This document shows, piece by piece, positions 1 to 12,506 of a DNA stretch of 64,000 bases. Origin of the DNA: Sclerodactyla briareus. Its lineage: Eukaryota > Echinodermata > Holothuroidea > Dendrochirotida > Sclerodactylidae. The position numbers and the translations under genes are program-made. The notes below the pieces were generated by a model. That model was not told the origin of the DNA. It saw only the letters and a list, made by a program, of their open reading frames with translations, and ran no database searches. Each line of letters starts with the position of its first letter. Position 1 is the first letter of the stretch. Location of the stretch: contig JAODTK010004743.1 in assembly GCA_026419785.1 (NCBI GenBank), forward strand, positions 124,001 through 188,000, in the 5' to 3' direction.

Positions 1-545
1 CTTGGTATACAGGTCTGCCATGAAGAAATATTGGACGATTTCAAAATTGGGCGTGGCCCCCCCCCCCCCCAATCGGCGGCAATCTTGGATTTTTTGACGA
101 ACCGACTTTTTCGCAGATTTGCGCGTTTCGAACATGGCGATCGTTTGGGACCAACTTCAGTTTTCGCCCCATTGGACCCCACACGGTGGCCATTTTGATT
201 TTTTTTGCAAAACTAGCGCTTTATCCAATTCACTGGAAAATATGAGATTTCCAACTTTGTCAGATATTTGAACGAACACTTGGTGGATGGGGCTACAGTT
301 GTTCCTCACAAAAGTTAGAAAAGTCATTTCAGAGCCATCATGGGTCAAATTTGCATAATTCATGTGCCCATTAAATTCTATGGATTACAACAAAACTTGG
401 TGGATGAAGTTTATCTTGGTTTCTGAGCAAAATGGGGGTCTCTATGGGTGTTAGATACTTCTTCCCAATGATTGCTCAAAACGGGGATATACACGTGGGC
501 GGGGTACCCGCCTACACATGTCTAGTTCAACTAGGTGAATGTGGA
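1..545. repeat. Dispersed repeat fragment ending in a palindrome
   Basis: AT-rich sequence with a poly-C run at 59-70 and phrases such as 'aacttggtggatg' that recur at 30.1 and 60.7 kb, so it is repetitive rather than coding. It ends in an imperfect palindrome at about 488-522 centred on GGGGTACCCG (arms of the type ACACGTGGGCGGG / CCCGCCTACACATGT). GC-rich terminal hairpins like this are common at MITE ends. No coding signal is visible. Confidence 0.45.
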
Positions 546-1105
546 TAACATTTGACCTACAATAGTTTTTATAGCCATCAAGTTTTCCTTCTTAAATTTT
601 TTTTCCCTTATTCTGTATTCATCTCTGTCCTAATCATACAGTAATTTGTTAGGCTGTGTATTCCACTCTATATAATACCAAATTACTACAAAGTCCTATT
701 TCCACAAGTAACGAAATACTCATCGTATACTAGTCCAACATTGACCCTACACTCACTCTATATATATATCCTATGATATATTGAATCATTGTATCTGATA
801 TTCTGAAAGCATAGTATGAATGGATTGAAAAACATCATGCTTCCTAAGTTGGTATTTTTTAAACATGTTCAAGTGAATGAGGTACACAGTACTTTGAATT
901 CCTCAATGACTCGGTCACCACGACCTCGTTGGACTAATGACACATTGATCGTTACAGCGTATACGAGTATATCGTAAAACGATGACACAGTACTTGCAGA
1001 TACTTCTGACAGGTCAGAATTCAACCATGCCACCTCTGAAAACTCATTTGTACGTCCCGGCTCATTACATGCTTCCTCCATCCCGTGCTCGTGGATGGCC
1101 CCCGC

Positions 1106-2277
1106 CAGGCCTCGAATTACCGACGGCACCGACGGCAATCGCCGTCGGTGCCCTGCCAATTTGCCGTGATGCCCTTACATTTCAAGCTTCATCGGCGGCA
1201 GTGACTGCCGTGCCCAAATTGCTCATTGCCGTCGGTGCCCTCCCCCTCTCAAAACTAACAATAATACCCTACAGCAAATTCTGAAAGTTTCCATTGAATC
1301 ATCTGGCCCATTACATGTGAAAGTGTCATGATTTTCGGCATTTCATTTCTACTCAATTCTGCATTTGGATTAGCCCTTTCATTCATTGTATTGTACTGTT
1401 TGTGCACCTGCATCCGTACATCCGTGTATGTCCAATGGTTCCGTACTTTGCGTAGTGAAAGTAAAAACTTGACTGACGTACGCAACCCCTGGAGCTATCG
1501 TATCAACCGCAACCTCACTGTACAATTCATCGAGTAGGCCTATCCATCTTTCTCCGTATCGCACATTATTCGGATTATCCTTCAACCATCATGTACTACA
1601 TTTCTGTCGTAGGAATTGGTAGTGAATTTGTGAAATCAATAGATAAAGTGCATAATTACGTTAACCCAGGCCTGGCGGTCGCGCACATGGTTGTGAACTG
1701 ATTCGAACGGTTCGCTAGGCAGCATGCTACAGCCTCTAGCGATGGGCGGCGGGTCAGCTAGCGCTACAAGAAGTATGCTGTACGGTCGTATGATGTGTGT
1801 GTGTGGGATTGAGGTGATGCTGTTATGATTGTAGTTGCTCGCGATTTCCTTCGCAGCGACGAAACTTTTCACATCACAAGTGTAATTGCAACATACCTTA
1901 GTCCTAGACATGACCCGTAAATTATTATATTGCCATAAATCTACATTATTGTTTTCATGGAAAATTTAAAAAAAAATGATCTATTTGAGTATCTAGAGTG
2001 AATTAATTACGAATTGAAAAATCATTGTCAAAATCAAGCGGTTGACCGACGACAGGAATGCACTGGAGCTCGCTTATAATGTCACGTAGTATGATGACAT
2101 TTTGCGGTAACTTTCAAGTTTGCCTTCTTGCCCTTGTCTCTTTTTCAGATTGCCTGCCTGCCTTATAAAATGTCTAAATGCCTTGGTGCCCTGCCGTTTT
2201 GAATGTAACCGAAGGCAATTTTTACATTGCCCTCAGAAAAATTGCCTTGCCCCTTCCAACTTTTAATTCGAGGCCTG
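1106..2277. mobile_element. Non-autonomous hAT-type DNA transposon with exact 8-bp TSD
   Basis: A 1,172-bp element with terminal inverted repeats CAGGCCTCGAATTA (1106-1119) and its complement TAATTCGAGGCCTG (2264-2277). It is flanked by identical 8-bp target duplications GCCCCCGC at 1098-1105 and 2278-2285. TIRs starting CAG and an 8-bp TSD are the signature of the hAT superfamily. The subterminal DNA has repeated 'gccgtcggtgccct' and 'ttgccttggtgccct' motifs. The same subterminal wording occurs at the right ends of the 34.2-kb and 39.5-kb elements, which suggests one extended family. I see no transposase; the interior frames are short and unrecognised. The element must have been mobilised in trans. 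Confidence 0.9.
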
Positions 2278-2285
2278 GCCCCCGC

Positions 2286-4075
2286 TAATTGCGTCCCTAG
2301 CGATTCGAGGTTGCGTTTTCTCTGACCAATTCTATCTCCGTAAACCGGAAAATGCAATGACCCGTGTGTCATCGATCTGCTTTCGGGCGTGGGCACTCGA
2401 TTGAGTGTTTGCAGTTAGGGGTGATATTCTGTTACAGCGGTCAATCGCTGGGCAAGTGGCCATGAAATGGGGGGTCTCAGAAAAGACAGAGTTAGGGGTG
2501 ACCTATTTTAGTAAAGTGCAAGTAGGTGTAGGTGTGTGACATTTAATGATGTCTCAAGTTGTAACTGTTCTTACACAGTATAGTATGCTGCTTGCTGGAA
2601 ATGAACCCTAAACGAGCACACTTGCACCATAGGTAGATCAGTTAAACAAGTGATACACCCAAAAATGACATCTTGGCAATTTGCAGTTATTCAAGTAATT
2701 TTAGGGGGGTGCTGAACAAATTACATTTGTGAATGCATTTGTGAATGTTCAGTGCTGGACAGATGACACCTGTGTATGCCACACAGGTTCCGGCCTCTGA
2801 ATTAATTGATCCGCTGGGTACTGACTGAGTGCCGTCCACTCTGATTGGAGCAGCTTATGCAAGTGGAGACTATAAATATTCATGGGCTGCTAGTGTCGCT
2901 AGAATGACAATTATCTGCAAGCGTCTCAGATCACAGGAGATGTATATATCTATGAGTGCAGTAGAGTGCAGATCTCACATAGGAACAGCAGCAGTTGCAA
3001 GTAAGTTAGGTTTGGAGTCTTGAGCAGGCCTACCTCTCCTTCCCTCCCCCCCACCCACCACCATTACAGTAGAGACACTATCTAAATGAATAACCCATTT
3101 GGATGCGTTCGACCCACACGTAAGAATTTCTGATCACAACAGCACATTACCACTAGCAGCCCAGAAATTCTTGAACGATTCGCGGTTATAATGACACATC
3201 CAAAACATGTATTGTATAGTGCTGTTGAGAACAAATCATCCTTTTCAACTGCCTCTATTACAAACAAACAAAGGGAACAGAGGTCTTTTTCATCATCATT
3301 TCTGAAGGAGAGGTTGGTCCCCAATATGTGCTGACGTTATTATTCTACTTAATTCTCACTCAAACCAAATTGTGTTATAATTGATATCAATATTTGATTC
3401 AATTCAAGGTTTATGGGTTCAGGAAGTGAAGAATGGTTCATCAAGGAACCCTAGCCGTATTGATCTACTATACTGGGTGATATCAAAGCAGGGTGTAACC
3501 AATTGCAACCTGCTCCCAGGACCGCCATTTTACGCGCCCTCTGAAAGGATGACCGTTGAACTCCAGAACTGACCACTTTCTCAGAACCTGGATGAGCGGA
3601 AGTACAAAGTTCAATGTGATGTCTTAGCTATGAATTGAAGACAGGGACCTAGCATATCACAAGTACAGTCACCTGGGGGGAAAACGTCCAGTGACTGCTG
3701 ATATTCCAACCCGAAACGATTGCTTGTAAAGCGTCACTGATACCACTCTGCCATTCTTCCGCCAAAAATAATAAAACAAAATAAACAGGTAATACAAATA
3801 ATATAAATAAACATGAGCCTACTACATTTGAAGTTCAGCTTCTTCTGCAGGGGCTCAAAAGACACCTCACAAATGCTTATGTTATACATTCAAATGCCTA
3901 AAATCCCCTAATGGGGCAGAGAAGAGGCCCTAGGACCCGACCCACACCATGCAGGCATGCCTTATTTCACCTTTATACCCCAAAGTTCACTCGTGGAGGA
4001 GAATTTGGCGAGATATACTTTGTGCGGTGGGTGATAGAGCAAACAAAAACTTGGCTCTAGAGTGCCCACTTGCTG
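2286..4075. other. No recognisable gene; presumed intron
   Basis: Mixed AT-rich sequence with a few short open frames, for example plus-strand 3381-3572, that match nothing I recognise. No paired repeats or TIRs were found. If the minus-strand IgSF gene continues leftwards, this is intron or 3' region of that gene. Confidence 0.4.
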
Positions 4076-4077
4076 GA

Positions 4078-4425
4078 GATGAGCAGTGCGAGGCTGTAAT
4101 GGTAGGTCCATGTTAAACAGCATGATGGCTGGTCTGGGAGGGGAACAGGCAGTGGTGGAGGCTGTAATGGTAGGTCCATGTTAAACAGCATGATGGCTGG
4201 TCTGGGAGGGGAGCTGAGCAGTGCGAGGCTGTAATGGTAGGTCCATGTTAAACAGCATGATGGCTGGTCTGGGAGGGGAGCTGAGCAGTGCGAGGCTGTA
4301 ATGGTAGGTCCATGTTAAACAGCATGATGGCTGGTCTGGAGGGGAGCTGAGCAGTGCGAGGCTGTAATGGTAGGTCCATGTTAAACAGCATGATGGCTAG
4401 TCTGGAGGGGAACGGAGCTCACAGC
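4078..4425. repeat. Minisatellite, ~67-bp unit, 5 copies
   Basis: Five direct copies of a 67-68-bp unit. The motif GAGGCTGTAATGG starts at 4090, 4158, 4225, 4292 and 4358. The units are very similar and differ mainly in the linker (second unit) and a G-run length near the end of each unit. High identity implies recent expansion or homogenisation. Confidence 0.95.
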
Positions 4426-4902
4426 AATGAGCAGAGGAGAAAGAAGACATGATCGCATCAATGACAGCTTGGTGGGATGGAATCCCTTGGGAAATTCCAC
4501 CTACTGATCGTGTTGCAGATTGAAGATGAGAGAAACCTCGACGGGCATCGACTTGCTGAAATATTTACCTACTTCCACTCACTCCTTAAATTCCCCACTC
4601 ACTCATGGAACCACATAAATGCAGCGACCTTATCCCTACAAGCAATTGAGCAGCCAAATGCACGACCCATGATCGAATTCCCTGAAGTACATGACATGTT
4701 AAGATCCCCAGTTTGAGGATGCTACGGTTTTCTCCATACCGTGCCACTTCATCTGCCAGGAGATTCTCATGCTAGTGCAAAAACTCGAATGTAGCGTTCT
4801 CGAATTTATCCCATGTTTTATCAACAATTTGCCAGTTTTCAGATCATGGCTATCCTTCCGGGTCCGGTGCCAGCTTTCTCTTGCACCCACTGATGGCCTA
4901 AG

Positions 4903-4972
4903 CGTGGGGATATCAAGGGTGGGTGGGATAATGAGGATGGGTGGGATATCGAGGGTGGGTGGGTGCATCCTG
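4903..4972. repeat. Short GGGTGGGATA minisatellite
   Basis: Four imperfect ~18-bp units of the type 'ggatatcaagggtgggtg' / 'ggataatgaggatgggtg' lie in tandem. On the opposite strand they give a spurious repetitive peptide (PTLDIPPI-like), so open frames here should be ignored. Confidence 0.85.
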
Positions 4973-5554
4973 ACAGTTTGTCGACTACTCACGGTCAGGT
5001 TCTGTCAAGAAGCGCATCTCCACAGGGTCACTGCCCGACATCGTGTTGAAAGCGACCGCATATACCATGTACTCTCTCCGTGAAGGGGGTCACCCGCTTT
5101 GTCACCACATCGGAGTCGCCCACAATGAGTTTGGTCTCTTCAGCTCCTGCAAATGATTGGAAGGAGTGGTCAGGAGGTCACAAAAAAGAATACAAGTTTT
5201 TTCTCACTGTTTATTCGTCTTAACCTATCGATTAACAGGTAGTGAGTTGGATGTGTTGTATGCTATGTTGTATCTATGTTAATTAATTGGCTGTTCTTGG
5301 TTTCGTTTTACTCTGTAGGGATGACTCTCTGGTTGGCTACTCCCTGTGCCCATGATTGGGAAAGGGTGTCATGGGCACGAAAGTGTCGTGGCCAATCGGC
5401 AGCCATAAACGCGCCTCATGGCATGCCTAATGTCACCGAGTCCCTCAACAATCCCACACTCAGGTGAAACTCACGCACTAAGCTGCATGGTTAGTTCCTG
5501 AGCAAAACCGGTCGGTTTCCGATTTGCTAACCAAGTCAAAACGTTTTTTTACAG

Positions 5555-5634
5555 TTTGGCCGATGGCGCAAATACCTTTTGTGTTGAAAAGGGGAGCGTA
5601 CTGACATCTGTGAAAACCAAAATGGTACCCGAGG
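5555..5634 (+). CDS. Possible internal exon, unrecognised
   Basis: An 80-bp segment sits between a strong acceptor (T-rich tract then TTTACAG at 5548-5554) and a consensus donor (GAGG|GTGAGT at 5634/5635). One frame is open throughout and reads LADGANTFCVEKGSVLTSVK, then TKMVPEG. I do not recognise the peptide. It lies on the strand opposite the IgSF exons, so it would belong to another gene or be a chance splice-site pair. A competing minus-strand exon reading exists over the same bases. Treat it as a hypothesis. Confidence 0.22.
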
Positions 5635-5639
5635 GTGAG

Positions 5640-8070
5640 TGTTAACTTCAGGCGCAATAGGTACGGTGTCTCCAGTTCAAAGATATTAGATCCCTTAGCT
5701 TATGTGTTAGTTACTGACTTATAATTCTATAAAAACAATCATAAGAAACAAGTCAGCGTGATCTTGATATTATGTGTTTCCATGACTTCATCTAGGTTAT
5801 GCCGTTCGTGAAAAAATCCAGCATTGTTATCCCCCCCATATTCATTCATGTCTAGTACGATATTTCAGCTGTGTAATGCAGGCCAATCTTTTTCATCAAC
5901 AGACTGTTCCATTATGATATGGGGGAATGAACAGATAATAGCGAATAAACCTGCACGGAGCCATCATACCACGTGTCTCTCTTTATTAAACCTCAACGTG
6001 CAAAATAACAAAACCAAAAAAAACAAGAGCACCAATGGTGCTGTAGCTGAAACCCAAATAAATGCTCATAATATTTCACTTCAGAATGATCAACAAGGAG
6101 CATTATGACTTACGGGAACTTTCATGTGAATGCTTTTGGATTGTTAGTTCCTTTGACCTCATCCTCGATGTGGTCAACGATTGTTATTTAAGCACCTCAG
6201 GCTCATACACACCTGAGTTTATCAAAATGAAAAAAGTTAGTGAATAGTCTTTACAAGCCTGTGACATTCTTTGGGCTATAATACACTGCTTGGCCTCCTA
6301 TTACTTGGCCTTCTTATTAGATGGCCTTGTATCCAGAATCTTTGAGCGTTCGAGGGTTAAAACAGGTTCAACGCTATATTGCATCAGCGCCGGTATTAAT
6401 GGAAATAATATTAGTAGTAGTTGGTTTATTTAGGCATTCGGCCCAAACCATCCAGCCGTGGTTGGCCGAAAAGTCCATGGATACAGGTTACTGTAGCTGA
6501 ATGGGTTACTTGGCTGAAACGGTTGTCGTCTGACATTTGTAGAAAGCAGTAGTTGAACTCGAGGCAAACCAACCCAAAGAAATGTTGGGCCATATCCCTT
6601 TGGGGGGCCTTAGGCCTATTTACTAGTCCTTACGAGGACTGAATACTCCCAATGTTAACAATGTCTGTTATGTGGACGTGTGTGTAACCCACTGACCACA
6701 CAGTCAGTCATTGAGGATAATCTTGCTGACTACTGTAGTTTAACTTTACCATTTTCTCATTTAGCCCAATTTTAGCCTCCAAGGCCAGGCGAACTGTTTC
6801 AAGATGTTTCAATAGGTACAAGACGATCACCCCCAGTGTCCGCCTGGGTGCACGATAGATTGGTTCTTCTATTAGTCCCACAATGCAAAAATAACTAAGG
6901 CTCCCATGTCTTGCTGGCTTGATTTTTGTATTAAGCATTCAACAGTGAACAGCTTAATAACCATTGAACAATTTTCAAATTCATATGAATTGGTTGACCA
7001 TGTCCGACCGACGGAGTATAGGTTCGCTGTGGAATTATGATTGAAATTGTCTGACTTCTGCAAATCAGATACAATATTCAACTTCACTGACCCTTTTCCT
7101 CATTTCAAATATATATCTCGGACCAATGGTGGACCACCACTACCATTTCATGGGAATCTACCAACTTGAACTGTTTCATGGAATGAAGCAAATTATACAC
7201 CCTGAAAACCCCCAGTGACTTGCGTCAACTTAAAAAATTGGGACTAAAGTAGACCACACAACGCATCGAGCTTCAATAATAAATCAATCCAACACACTTA
7301 CTTTTCTAAATTTTGGAAATGAACACTTTGCAAATAGCCTAACTGTATACCTTCCAGTCTCATTTAAGAATGTTGGAAGGAAAGGCATACCTACAATGTT
7401 TCCATGGGATTTGGGCAAACTTCTAGCATTAGTGCATAAATTATTCAAATTAACAGTTGTTGAATGGACCTCCATGACCCATCTAAAGATGAAAAAAATT
7501 TAGACTGAAGGTAAACCCATACCGACCAGTTTTCATTAAAATTCCAGACAACTTCCATGATTTTGCATAACTTACCAATTAGACACATCGAATGACTCCT
7601 CGACCCTGAATCCTCTGTTAAATAATTTTCGGGAAAACTGGATTAGACCATATTCACTTTCAAGTTTCAGGAAAATCTTACAAACCTTGGAAGTCCACAT
7701 AAATTCGGCAAATTATACAAGTTAATAGCATATTTTAACTGTGAATTAACAGTTCATCGACCTCAATATCCCTCACCTATGTGCCAAACCAAATAATCAT
7801 AGCACCTACGGTTTACCCGTAACCTTGCTAACGAGGCTAAAAACTGAATATTGGCTAAAAAGGCCACATTACCCCCTTTATGGGGAGTTTTGCGCCCAGA
7901 AACTAGTCGATCGGTTTCACTCAACCCTGATACACATACAAAATTCGTCAAAATTGGCCTCATCGGTTCAGAGAAATCCTGCTCAACAAGAAAGTTTGTC
8001 AGTTCAGGCGAAACCAAACGGCATTATTTCCATACTGTAATGTATACCCATTTGTACTTTGGATCCGTGT
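5640..8070. repeat. Intronic sequence with dispersed repeat
   Basis: 5640-6800 shows nothing I can name. 6815-6870 (cgatcaccccCagtgtccgc-like) recurs at 55.0 and 61.17 kb. 7060-8040 belongs to the dispersed family also seen at 25.2, 46.9, 50.6, 58.2 and 61.5 kb. Its marks are 'atgcaaatta', 'catcatgg...accaagtt' and an end near 'gttcaggcgaaacc' that corresponds to the 'caggtgagacaaaa' ends elsewhere. No coding frame is supported. Confidence 0.45.
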
Positions 8071-8075
8071 CTTAG

Positions 8076-8760
8076 AGTGTTACACAGTTGTCATGAATTG
8101 GGCCTAGATTAAGTCAGATTCCAATTGCAGATGTTTCACAAAATCTTGTTTAACAAACATCTAAACCTACCGTAACCTTTACCCCACGCCTAACCCCTGA
8201 CCCCCCCCCTCATACCAATCTCAACAGCCCCCTTCTTGGCCCCAAGTTTGTCTCCCTGACTCTCTAATGTATGCACTGCGAATTACTACTGCTAACACAA
8301 GTTTACACTGTAAACAGTGGGTTCATGCCCACTGATAATCAGCCATGCCATACCATTCCTTCTTCTTCCATCCCATAGCTACGTGACTGGCGGTAAATCC
8401 TTCCGATTTTAGATTAGTGTTCCACAGTTGTCAGGAATTGGGCCTATGAGTCGAGTCAGATTCCAATTGCAGATGTTATCACAAATCTTGTTGTAACCAA
8501 CCATCTAACCTACCGTAAACCTTTGAACCCCACTCCTAATCCCTGACCCCCTCACCCATAATACCAATCTCAAACAAGCCTCCTTCTTGGCCCAAGTTGT
8601 CTCCCTGAATCTCTAATGGAGTGGGCCTGCGGATTATGCTTACACAATTCCACTTAAAACAGTGGGTACATGCCCACTGGATGATGCTACCCCCATGCCA
8701 TACCATTCCTGCCTTTTCCTCCTCCCATACTATGTGGACTGTCGGTAAATCCTTCACGAA
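8076..8760. repeat. Tandem direct duplication, ~330-bp unit, 2 copies
   Basis: 8076-8404 and 8404-8760 are direct copies. Both run from 'acagttgtca.gaattgggcct' through 'ccaattgcagatgt', 'cttcttggcccaag' and 'catgccataccattcc' to 'ggtaaatccttc'. Differences are largely 1-2-nt indels plus a few substitutions. The segment is non-coding. Confidence 0.9.
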
Positions 8761-9689
8761 CATTTTTTGGGCCATAGTGAATGTTCTGTCCATGCAAATT
8801 ATATTTTGGTGTGAATAAATAAGAGAACAACATGGTATTTCCAATGGCTCTATTAATCCCCACAAGGTAGCCAGCAAGTAGGCCTAAGCTACTGTACTTG
8901 CTATGATTTTGTACAGGGACCACACTTAGCCTAGATCGAAAAGTGAATATCTGAAAAAAAAAAAACGCCACCTTGCAAATAACATGTATTCAATCGTTTG
9001 TGAAAAGTGTTTGTACTCAACCCATCTACATGCCTGTTTCATTCTCTGACGATTTTCAAATGTTTTCAGATTGCAGATTTTAACGTTATTTACAGTGAAT
9101 TTGGTCCTATTCCGCATGGTTAACATTAGAATGTGTACATGCCCAGTTCTGCAGAATCATGACTCACGTCCATTGTAAACAAAAAAAATAGTTTTTCTTC
9201 ATGGTCCTGCAGTTTAACGATTCTCTGACCCACAATTATATGAGTATGACAAGATGTGCAAAAATATCGAACTGGTCCGATACTCACCTCTTCAAACAAG
9301 GCGGCTGGTAGTGTTGACCTACTTATCCATAGACTAGTATTAATGCTGTACTAGCAGTATAAATAGGGCCTAGGCGTACATATAGGCATAAAAGAATCCT
9401 CATTGAATCAAGTCCACCATATCTCACTGCTTACTATGGGAAACGCATATTACTAATGGAATAGCCCTTCTCGGGTGCCTACGCGAATCGCTCAGTCCGT
9501 CCATGGAATTGGCACTTCTGGTCGAGGTCCATGTCAACAATGATCTCTACAGTAACAACTAGATTGCGAGGTCATATCTATGAGTGCTTATGGGAAGAAA
9601 TGAAAAGGATCTTGGGAATATGTCAACTTTTCCATAAAAATGAAACCTTAAACTACTCAGATACATGACATGTGAATTTTGTGAACATG

Positions 9690-10245
9690 CCATTGGAGAG
9701 TCACTTTCGAGGAAAAAAATTCGAATGTAATTGAGGAACAATCCAATCCTCTGTCATAGGAGAAAATGAATTGTGTAGAGATTTCAACAAAATAGGCCCT
9801 TATTCCTCTAATGACCTTTGAAATGTGACCTTCACAACGGTCAAAGTTGTCCAGCGTCAAGGAACCTTGTTTCCAAGTTCGGTCCCACATCCATCAAAGT
9901 ATGACCGTAGAGGGCCTAATAATACTTCTTTTCACCAGATGTTTACTGTTCAACTCCGATGGCAGATAGATTAGGCACCATAAAAATCGGTGTACAATAT
10001 GAAGGAGCACTACTTCAAGGAACACTTATGACTGAGTTTCAAGACAATCCAATGCTTTTTGTATAGGAGAAGATACATTTTGTAATTTTAACAAAATGCC
10101 AATAGTGATGCTTTAATGACCTTTGAACCTTGACCTCACAAGGTCAGAAGTGTCCTAGAGGTCAATGACCTTTATGTCCCAAGTTTGGTCAACATCATCA
10201 AAAGATTGATCAATTGGCAGGCAAAAAGACAATTGTGCAGGGAGC
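9690..10245. repeat. Dispersed repeat with two internal half-copies
   Basis: Two diverged direct halves, about 9690-9910 and 10020-10245, share 'aacaaaatagg/ccaatag', 'taatgacctttgaa', 'caaggtcagaagtgtcc' and 'ccaagtttggtcaacatc'. A short GATA run follows (10,270-10,290). The same family occurs once at 42,190-42,440. The segment is non-coding. Confidence 0.7.
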
Positions 10246-10339
10246 CCAAGATTGAATGTGGACACACAAGAAGTAGTAGATAGATAGATCGAAGACTGGC
10301 AGATCATATAGCTCAACCACGCATAGCTGGTTTTTGACG

Positions 10340-11135
10340 CTAAAAAAATACTAATTCTTCCACAAGGTACCTATGTATGTACGCCGGCGCCGCACATGCA
10401 ACAGTACAAACAGATGGCTTCCTGTCATTACCAGTAAGCCCAAAGTCCAAAAGCAAACTGTGATTACTTCAGCAAGAAACGGAAGCACAGCACAGTCTGA
10501 AATCAGCCCTAAAAAACACCAGTCTGCGCTAATTTTCTGTTAATTATTTTTTTCCACACCAATTGCCCAATTATTCTCACCATAATCATCCAAGAATTGT
10601 AGCGACCACACGAAAATACATGCAGTAACGAAGATCGAAGTGGATCGCGATCGATAATATTCAGTCCTAATCACAGAGTCAGTTAGAAACTCCCATGATG
10701 CCATTGTGTGTGAAAACAAGGTTGGCTGTCGGCGCCTGTACCAATCAATAAGAGTGGCCAGACTTGGTAGTTGTGTCATGCAATGTACATTATCAGTGGG
10801 AATGCATTATCAGAATGCTAGTGCACGTAAGTAGGTGATGACCACTGTTCCAAACAGGATATGTCTTGAAACTAGTGCCACAGCATCGGGTGAGTAAGCA
10901 AGCAAAATATAGCTTTGCATGCAGTGTTATTATTACGTTAACACGAAGCTGCGATGTCTGTGGCGGCAGTATATTGGCCCAAAAAAATATGAAGCACACA
11001 GCTCGCAACACACATGGCGGCAGTTGAGATGCGAGTACGCGGCGGCGACTTGGATCGGCGAAAAATACCTAATTGATTTAGTACCGGTGTTTGGTAGCTA
11101 AGGTTATCAATTCCGAAACCAGCTGAATGTTGCAC
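10340..11135. repeat. 0.8-kb dispersed repeat, copy A (intact)
   Basis: Copy A aligns end to end with copy B (14,650-15,330 plus 22,575-22,690) in the same orientation. Shared landmarks include 'cagtcctaatcacagagtcag', 'gtacattatcagtggga', 'tgtcttgaaactagtgc', 'acacagctcgcaacac' and 'gatcggcgaaaaatac'. No TIR, poly-A tail or coding frame was identified, so its class is unknown. It matters mainly as the uninterrupted reference that dates the insertion in copy B. Confidence 0.85.
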
Positions 11136-11139
11136 AATG

Positions 11140-12385
11140 AGAAGCTGTCAACTTCAGTACACAGTGCTACAATGTCACACACTCCTGTGAGTTTGTTACC
11201 TTGTCATAAATGGAATAGTCCAAACTGAGGGGCGTGGCTAACAGGCATCCAAGAAGACAGATATTCAATACCTGTCGGAAAAGTGAAAGAGTAAAAGTTA
11301 GCAACAATAATTCAAATATGATGTACTTTATAGACAATGGTGATGTAAAAGAAAGGACACAGATTCAACAGCATAATGAAATTGGTAGGTTCTATTAGAT
11401 CACTATGATTTTATTGCTGCAAGGAAAGTCACATACTCCGTCCCAGGACCATTTCATGAGTTACTACGCGGCGTCAATGGCGTGTGATAATATCAAATGA
11501 ATGTTTCAAAGACCCTTTATGGCATGTTATGTAGGCACTCTTTATCATCTATGTGATCCCAAATCACATATTAAGCCTCCGTGCAGGCTACCCACACATG
11601 TATCTATTCCGCCCGTCCTTAGAAGATTTAAGAGTGTTCAAGACTGTCCCTCTACCCACTTATTTTAGCACTCTGATGGGAGTTAGTGGAGCGTGACTAT
11701 AGTAACGTGACCACACAACATGGATTTGCCACTCTGTCCCAACATTAAGTGTGTTCTGTGCCTGTGTCTTCACCAGGCTGTGAGCCAGCCTTCCACCAAA
11801 TGTGTAGCCAACCAGAAGATCAGGAGCCATGTGATTTGATGCGGAGTTTTATGCAGGTGTCTGAAATGTGAATGCTATTGCAGGGAAAATGTATTTATAT
11901 TCCCACTTCGCGGATATTATGGTTTTGGCAGTGTCGTCTCCGCCGCCGCACCATCTGGTTCTTTATGTCTTTGTTCAAGAAGTCACTTTTTAAAATTATC
12001 ACTACAATTGTACCACTTGAGGATGTGTTCACATTAACCCCAAGCACAGGGTCAGCATTCCTGAAAGAATGAATTCACATAACCTTTATATGACTGAGAA
12101 GTGGCCATCCACTCTTCTATTTCGAAACATTCTATACCCCACAATTTAACTTCACACATTTCCCCCCTCCCCCCATTAAGCACACTACCACTGTATGTCT
12201 GTTGGTTTCAATTGTGAACATTCCCTCTACACCCCACCTTCAGGGACAAATTCTCCTGTAAAGTTAACCCAGATGGAGCATCCCCCAAAAGAGCAATTCA
12301 TGAACCCCAGTTGGAGAACCCCCACTTTATAACATCCATGTGATATGCTGGTTAAACAAGCAGTTTGTCAAAACTGTGAACTCAC
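11140..12385. other. Intron sequence, no supported exon
   Basis: This lies downstream of the FN3 exon on the minus strand, where the second half of that FN3 domain would be expected. I found no clear exon. A minus-strand acceptor-like CACATTTCAG near 11,877 precedes a short open frame, but that frame has no FN3 signature. The next exon may lie further left or be obscured by indels. Confidence 0.35.
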
Positions 12386-12506
12386 CATCAGGCAGAGCGT
12401 AGTACCGGACCATCCAGGCTGTCACGCTCTGTGGTTTCTTCCACACCATAAACTGTGCTTGTCACGCCAATGACGGCCGCTTTACGAGGGGGGTCTGGCG
12501 CACCAT
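12386..12506 (-). CDS. IgSF gene exon: first half of a fibronectin type III domain
   Basis: The exon is bounded by the acceptor TTCTCAG|ATGG (upper end) and the donor GATG|GTGAGTTC (lower end), both phase 1. The first part reads DGAPDPPRKAAVIGVTSTV, the Pro-rich A strand and B strand of an FN3 domain. After a +1 shift near 12,445 the same exon reads VWKKPQSVTAWMVRYYALPD, with the FN3 core Trp and a YY C-strand. The exon is 121 bp; removing one base gives 120, as a symmetric 1-1 exon needs, so the shift is probably a sequencing insertion. The upstream exon ends in phase 1, and the joined residues read ...VRFV-D-GAPDPP, a textbook Ig-to-FN3 linker. The product would be an extracellular adhesion or receptor protein. 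Family (DCC/neogenin/protogenin, Dscam, LAR-type or other) is not resolved. Confidence 0.78.

Noticed and set aside
4699-5083. Overlapping 97- and 104-codon frames on both strands
   Set aside because: The repetitive PTLDIPPI / GGIMRMGGISRVGG peptides come from the 18-bp minisatellite.
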